Part shown: one piece after another, positions 61,669-64,000 of the stretch
Position numbering within the stretch: the stretch's first letter is position 1
Layout of the letters: each line of letters starts with the position of its first letter
NCBI GenBank assembly: GCA_903834835.1
Contig: CAILKO010000052.1
Span: forward strand, 22,653-86,652
Length of the DNA: 64,000 bases
Source: an uncultured Pseudomonadota bacterium
Lineage (GTDB): Bacteria; Pseudomonadota; Gammaproteobacteria; Burkholderiales; SG8-39
Reading direction: 5' to 3'
The notes under the pieces: generated by a model
The model's database searches: none
What the model was told of the DNA's origin: nothing
What the model saw: the letters and a program-made list of their open reading frames with translations, nothing else
Position numbers and translations under genes: made by a program

Positions 61669-62997
61669 ATGAGCTTCGATACGCTCGGGCTGGACCCGTC
61701 TTTGGTCGCAACACTCGCAACACTCGGCTACGAATCACCGAGCCCGGTACAGATCGCCGCGATTCCCGCCGCGCTCGCAGGCACCGATCTTCTGGTGTCC
61801 TCGCAGACCGGCAGCGGCAAAACCGCCGCATTCATGCTGCCCGCGCTGCAGCGCCTGCTTTCCAGCCCGCGCCCCGGCCCCACTGAAGCCGGCACGGCGC
61901 AAGCCGCGCCGATGCGCCGCTCGCGCGCCTTCAGCCCGCGTGTGCTGGTGCTTGCACCGACGCGCGAACTCGCGCTGCAGGTCCAGAAGGCAACCCACGG
62001 CTACGGCCAGGGCCAGCGCCTGCGCACTGCCTGCCTGGTGGGCGGCATGCCCTACGGCCTGCAGCTGAAGAACATCAGCCGCCCCTTCGATATCGCGATC
62101 GCGACGCCGGGTCGCCTCAAGGATCACCTCGAGCGCGGTTCGCTCGCGCTCGATCGCGTCGAGATCCTCGTGCTCGACGAAGCCGACCGCATGCTCGACA
62201 TGGGCTTCCAGGAAGACATCGATTTCATCGTCGGCAAGATTCCTGCCGCGCGCCAGACGCTGCTGTTCTCGGCGACACTGGACGGCGTGGTCGGCAAGCT
62301 CGCGCTGCGCGTCACGCGCAACGGCCAGCGCATCGACATCGCGCCGGAAGTGAAGCACACCGCCAAGATCGAGCAACGCGCCCTGTTCGCGGACAATTTC
62401 GCGCACAAGACACGCCTGCTCGACGCGCTGCTGCGCGACGTGGAGCTGCGTCAGGCGGTGATCTTCACCGCCACCAAGCGCGCGGCCGAGGATCTCTCGG
62501 AATCGCTGCAATCGCAGGGTTATGCGGTCGGCGCGCTGCACGGCGACATGCGTCAGCGCGAGCGCAATTTCACGCTGCAGCGCCTGCGCGACGGCAACAT
62601 GCGCATGCTGGTCGCGACCGACGTCGCGGCGCGCGGCATCGATGTGCCGGGCATCACGCACGTGATCAATTTCGACGCGCCGCGCCAGGCCGAGGACTAT
62701 GTACACCGCATCGGCCGCACCGGCCGCGCAGGTCGCACCGGCATCGCAGTCACCCTGCTCAACCAGGACGAGCGCGGACTGATGCGCACCATCGAGCGCT
62801 ACACCGGCAACCCGATCGAAGTGGCGACCATACCCGGCCTCGAACCGCGCCCGCGCACCGAGCGCCCGCGCACGGAAGCCCGTCGTCCCGCCGCGCGCAA
62901 GCCCGGCACAAGCGCCGGTTTCGGTTACGAGCGCCGCGCGGCCGAGAAGCGCACGCCCGCACGCGGTGCCGAGCGCGCGGCAAGCTTTCGCCGCTGA
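61669..62997 (+). CDS. DEAD-box RNA helicase (RhlE-like)
   Basis: MSFDTLGLDPSLVATLATLGYESPSPVQ; SQTGSGKTAAF; VLDEADRMLDMGF; HRIGRTGRAGRTG; basic tail. Confidence 0.94.
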   Translation: MSFDTLGLDPSLVATLATLGYESPSPVQIAAIPAALAGTDLLVSSQTGSGKTAAFMLPALQRLLSSPRPGPTEAGTAQAAPMRRSRAFSPRVLVLAPTRELALQVQKATHGYGQGQRLRTACLVGGMPYGLQLKNISRPFDIAIATPGRLKDHLERGSLALDRVEILVLDEADRMLDMGFQEDIDFIVGKIPAARQTLLFSATLDGVVGKLALRVTRNGQRIDIAPEVKHTAKIEQRALFADNFAHKTRLLDALLRDVELRQAVIFTATKRAAEDLSESLQSQGYAVGALHGDMRQRERNFTLQRLRDGNMRMLVATDVAARGIDVPGITHVINFDAPRQAEDYVHRIGRTGRAGRTGIAVTLLNQDERGLMRTIERYTGNPIEVATIPGLEPRPRTERPRTEARRPAARKPGTSAGFGYERRAAEKRTPARGAERAASFRR

Positions 62998-63020
62998 CTC
63001 GCTCCCTGCTAGCATCGCCG

Positions 63021-63053
63021 GGCCGGCGTTCCGCAAGGACGCCGGCCTTTGTT
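63021..63053 (+). terminator. Rho-independent terminator after the DEAD-box helicase gene
   Basis: GGCCGGCGT-TCCGCAAGG-ACGCCGGCC followed by TTTGTTTTTT. Confidence 0.85.
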
Positions 63054-63078
63054 TTTTGCGCGGCAGGAGGAGACGGCG

Positions 63079-63858
63079 ATGAGCGGATCCGGAACAGGCG
63101 GGCCTGACGCAGCAGTGCGTCCCTGGGAGATCGGACTGGAGAGCGTGGACTTCACCTTCGTGCATGTGCACGAAGGCCATGACGCGGCCTTCAACACCTG
63201 GTACGAGAACGATCACTTCTATTCGGGCGGCGTGCTCGGGCCGGGCGTGCTCGCCGGGCGACGCTGGTACTGCAGCCGCGCGCTGCGCGAATCGCGCTAC
63301 ACCGGCAGCCGGGCGCTGTTCCCGCAACCCGAGCTCGGCACCAATCTCGCAACCTACTTCTTCACCCACGGCGGTGGCGCCGCGTTCAAGCACTGGGTCG
63401 AGCCGCAACTCGACATCATGTGGAAAACAGGTCGGATGTTCGCGGAGCGCACGATCATGAATCTGTCGCTCTACAACTTCCGCCGGGCGCTTGCGTACGT
63501 CGGTGCGTCCACGGTGCCGCCTCATGTAGCGCTCGATCATCCGTTTCCGGGTCTGGTGGTCACGCTCTGCTCGGGCGCATGGCCGGGCGGACGCACGGGC
63601 GCCCCACCCAGGGGGTCCCTGACGCTCGCCTTCGAGCGCAAACCGGCCTACCTGCCGCTCAAGATGCCCGACCTGTCCCCTTTCGATCCCGTCACGCTCC
63701 TGCTTACCTTCATGCCACGGCCGCCGAAGCCCGATGTGGCGCGCATCGGCGCCATTGCGCGCGCGGTGGCGAAACTTGCCGGTGCGGAGCCGCTCTGGGC
63801 GAGCGGGTTTCTCCCGGTCGTGCCGGGCTCGACCCGGCATCTCGCGGAACTGCGCTAG
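63079..63858 (+). CDS. Conserved-looking protein of unknown function
   Basis: MSGSGTGGPDAAVRPWEIGLESVDFTFVHVHEGHDAAFNTWYENDHFYSGGVLGPGVLAGRRWYCSRAL; AGGAGG-like RBS. Confidence 0.75.
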   Translation: MSGSGTGGPDAAVRPWEIGLESVDFTFVHVHEGHDAAFNTWYENDHFYSGGVLGPGVLAGRRWYCSRALRESRYTGSRALFPQPELGTNLATYFFTHGGGAAFKHWVEPQLDIMWKTGRMFAERTIMNLSLYNFRRALAYVGASTVPPHVALDHPFPGLVVTLCSGAWPGGRTGAPPRGSLTLAFERKPAYLPLKMPDLSPFDPVTLLLTFMPRPPKPDVARIGAIARAVAKLAGAEPLWASGFLPVVPGSTRHLAELR

Positions 63859-64000
63859 GTGTTAAGTTGCAATAGGTTGTTCCCACCGAGGCGGGAAGCT
63901 GGAGGGCAGTAGCCTAATGCTGAGTGGGGCCTGCGGGTGTTGTAGTAGGCAAGGAATGCAGGTAGCCATGCAGTGCGCTGTGCACTGTTTTGCCAGATTC
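63855..64000 (-). mobile_element. IS481-family transposase, C-terminal part (runs off the right edge), with terminal inverted repeat
   Basis: Minus translation ...QRTAWLPAFLAYYNTRRPHSALGYCPPASRLGGNNLLQLNT*; IR start TGTTAAGTTGCAATAGGTTG at 63860 next to GCTAGG, an NCTAGN target. Confidence 0.92.

Overview
GC-rich proteobacterial chromosome segment, almost fully coding. Contents in order: (1) a LIV-type ABC transporter and acyl-CoA ligase block; (2) thirteen MFS permease genes spread over the window, two runs of which (three and four genes) look like MFS-only operons; (3) two acyl-CoA dehydrogenases; (4) a TRAP locus with one QM pair and three DctP paralogs; (5) a VOC dioxygenase-like gene and several unlinked-looking genes (exonuclease, YgiQ-like radical SAM, SDR, MlaE/MlaD-like pair, RecQ); (6) a probable B12/light-regulated LitR/CarH module (phrB, litR, folE2, CFA-like methyltransferases, DUF1295, lipocalin, desaturase, FAD oxidoreductase, DUF1365); (7) a second LIV locus; (8) dienelactone hydrolase, DUF1643, EamA and DEAD helicase genes; (9) the end of an IS481-family element at the right edge. 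The most unusual signal is non-coding: five copies of a 22-bp AT-rich palindrome, ATAGTAAC-N6-GTTACTAT, at 5680, 22233, 37022, 47757 and 59900. All lie in or at the edge of intergenic gaps at block borders. Two of them bracket the light module almost exactly, and two lie between convergent genes, where an ordinary operator role is hard to see. No tRNA, rRNA or CRISPR array was recognised. Product names come from reading the translations by eye, with no database search.
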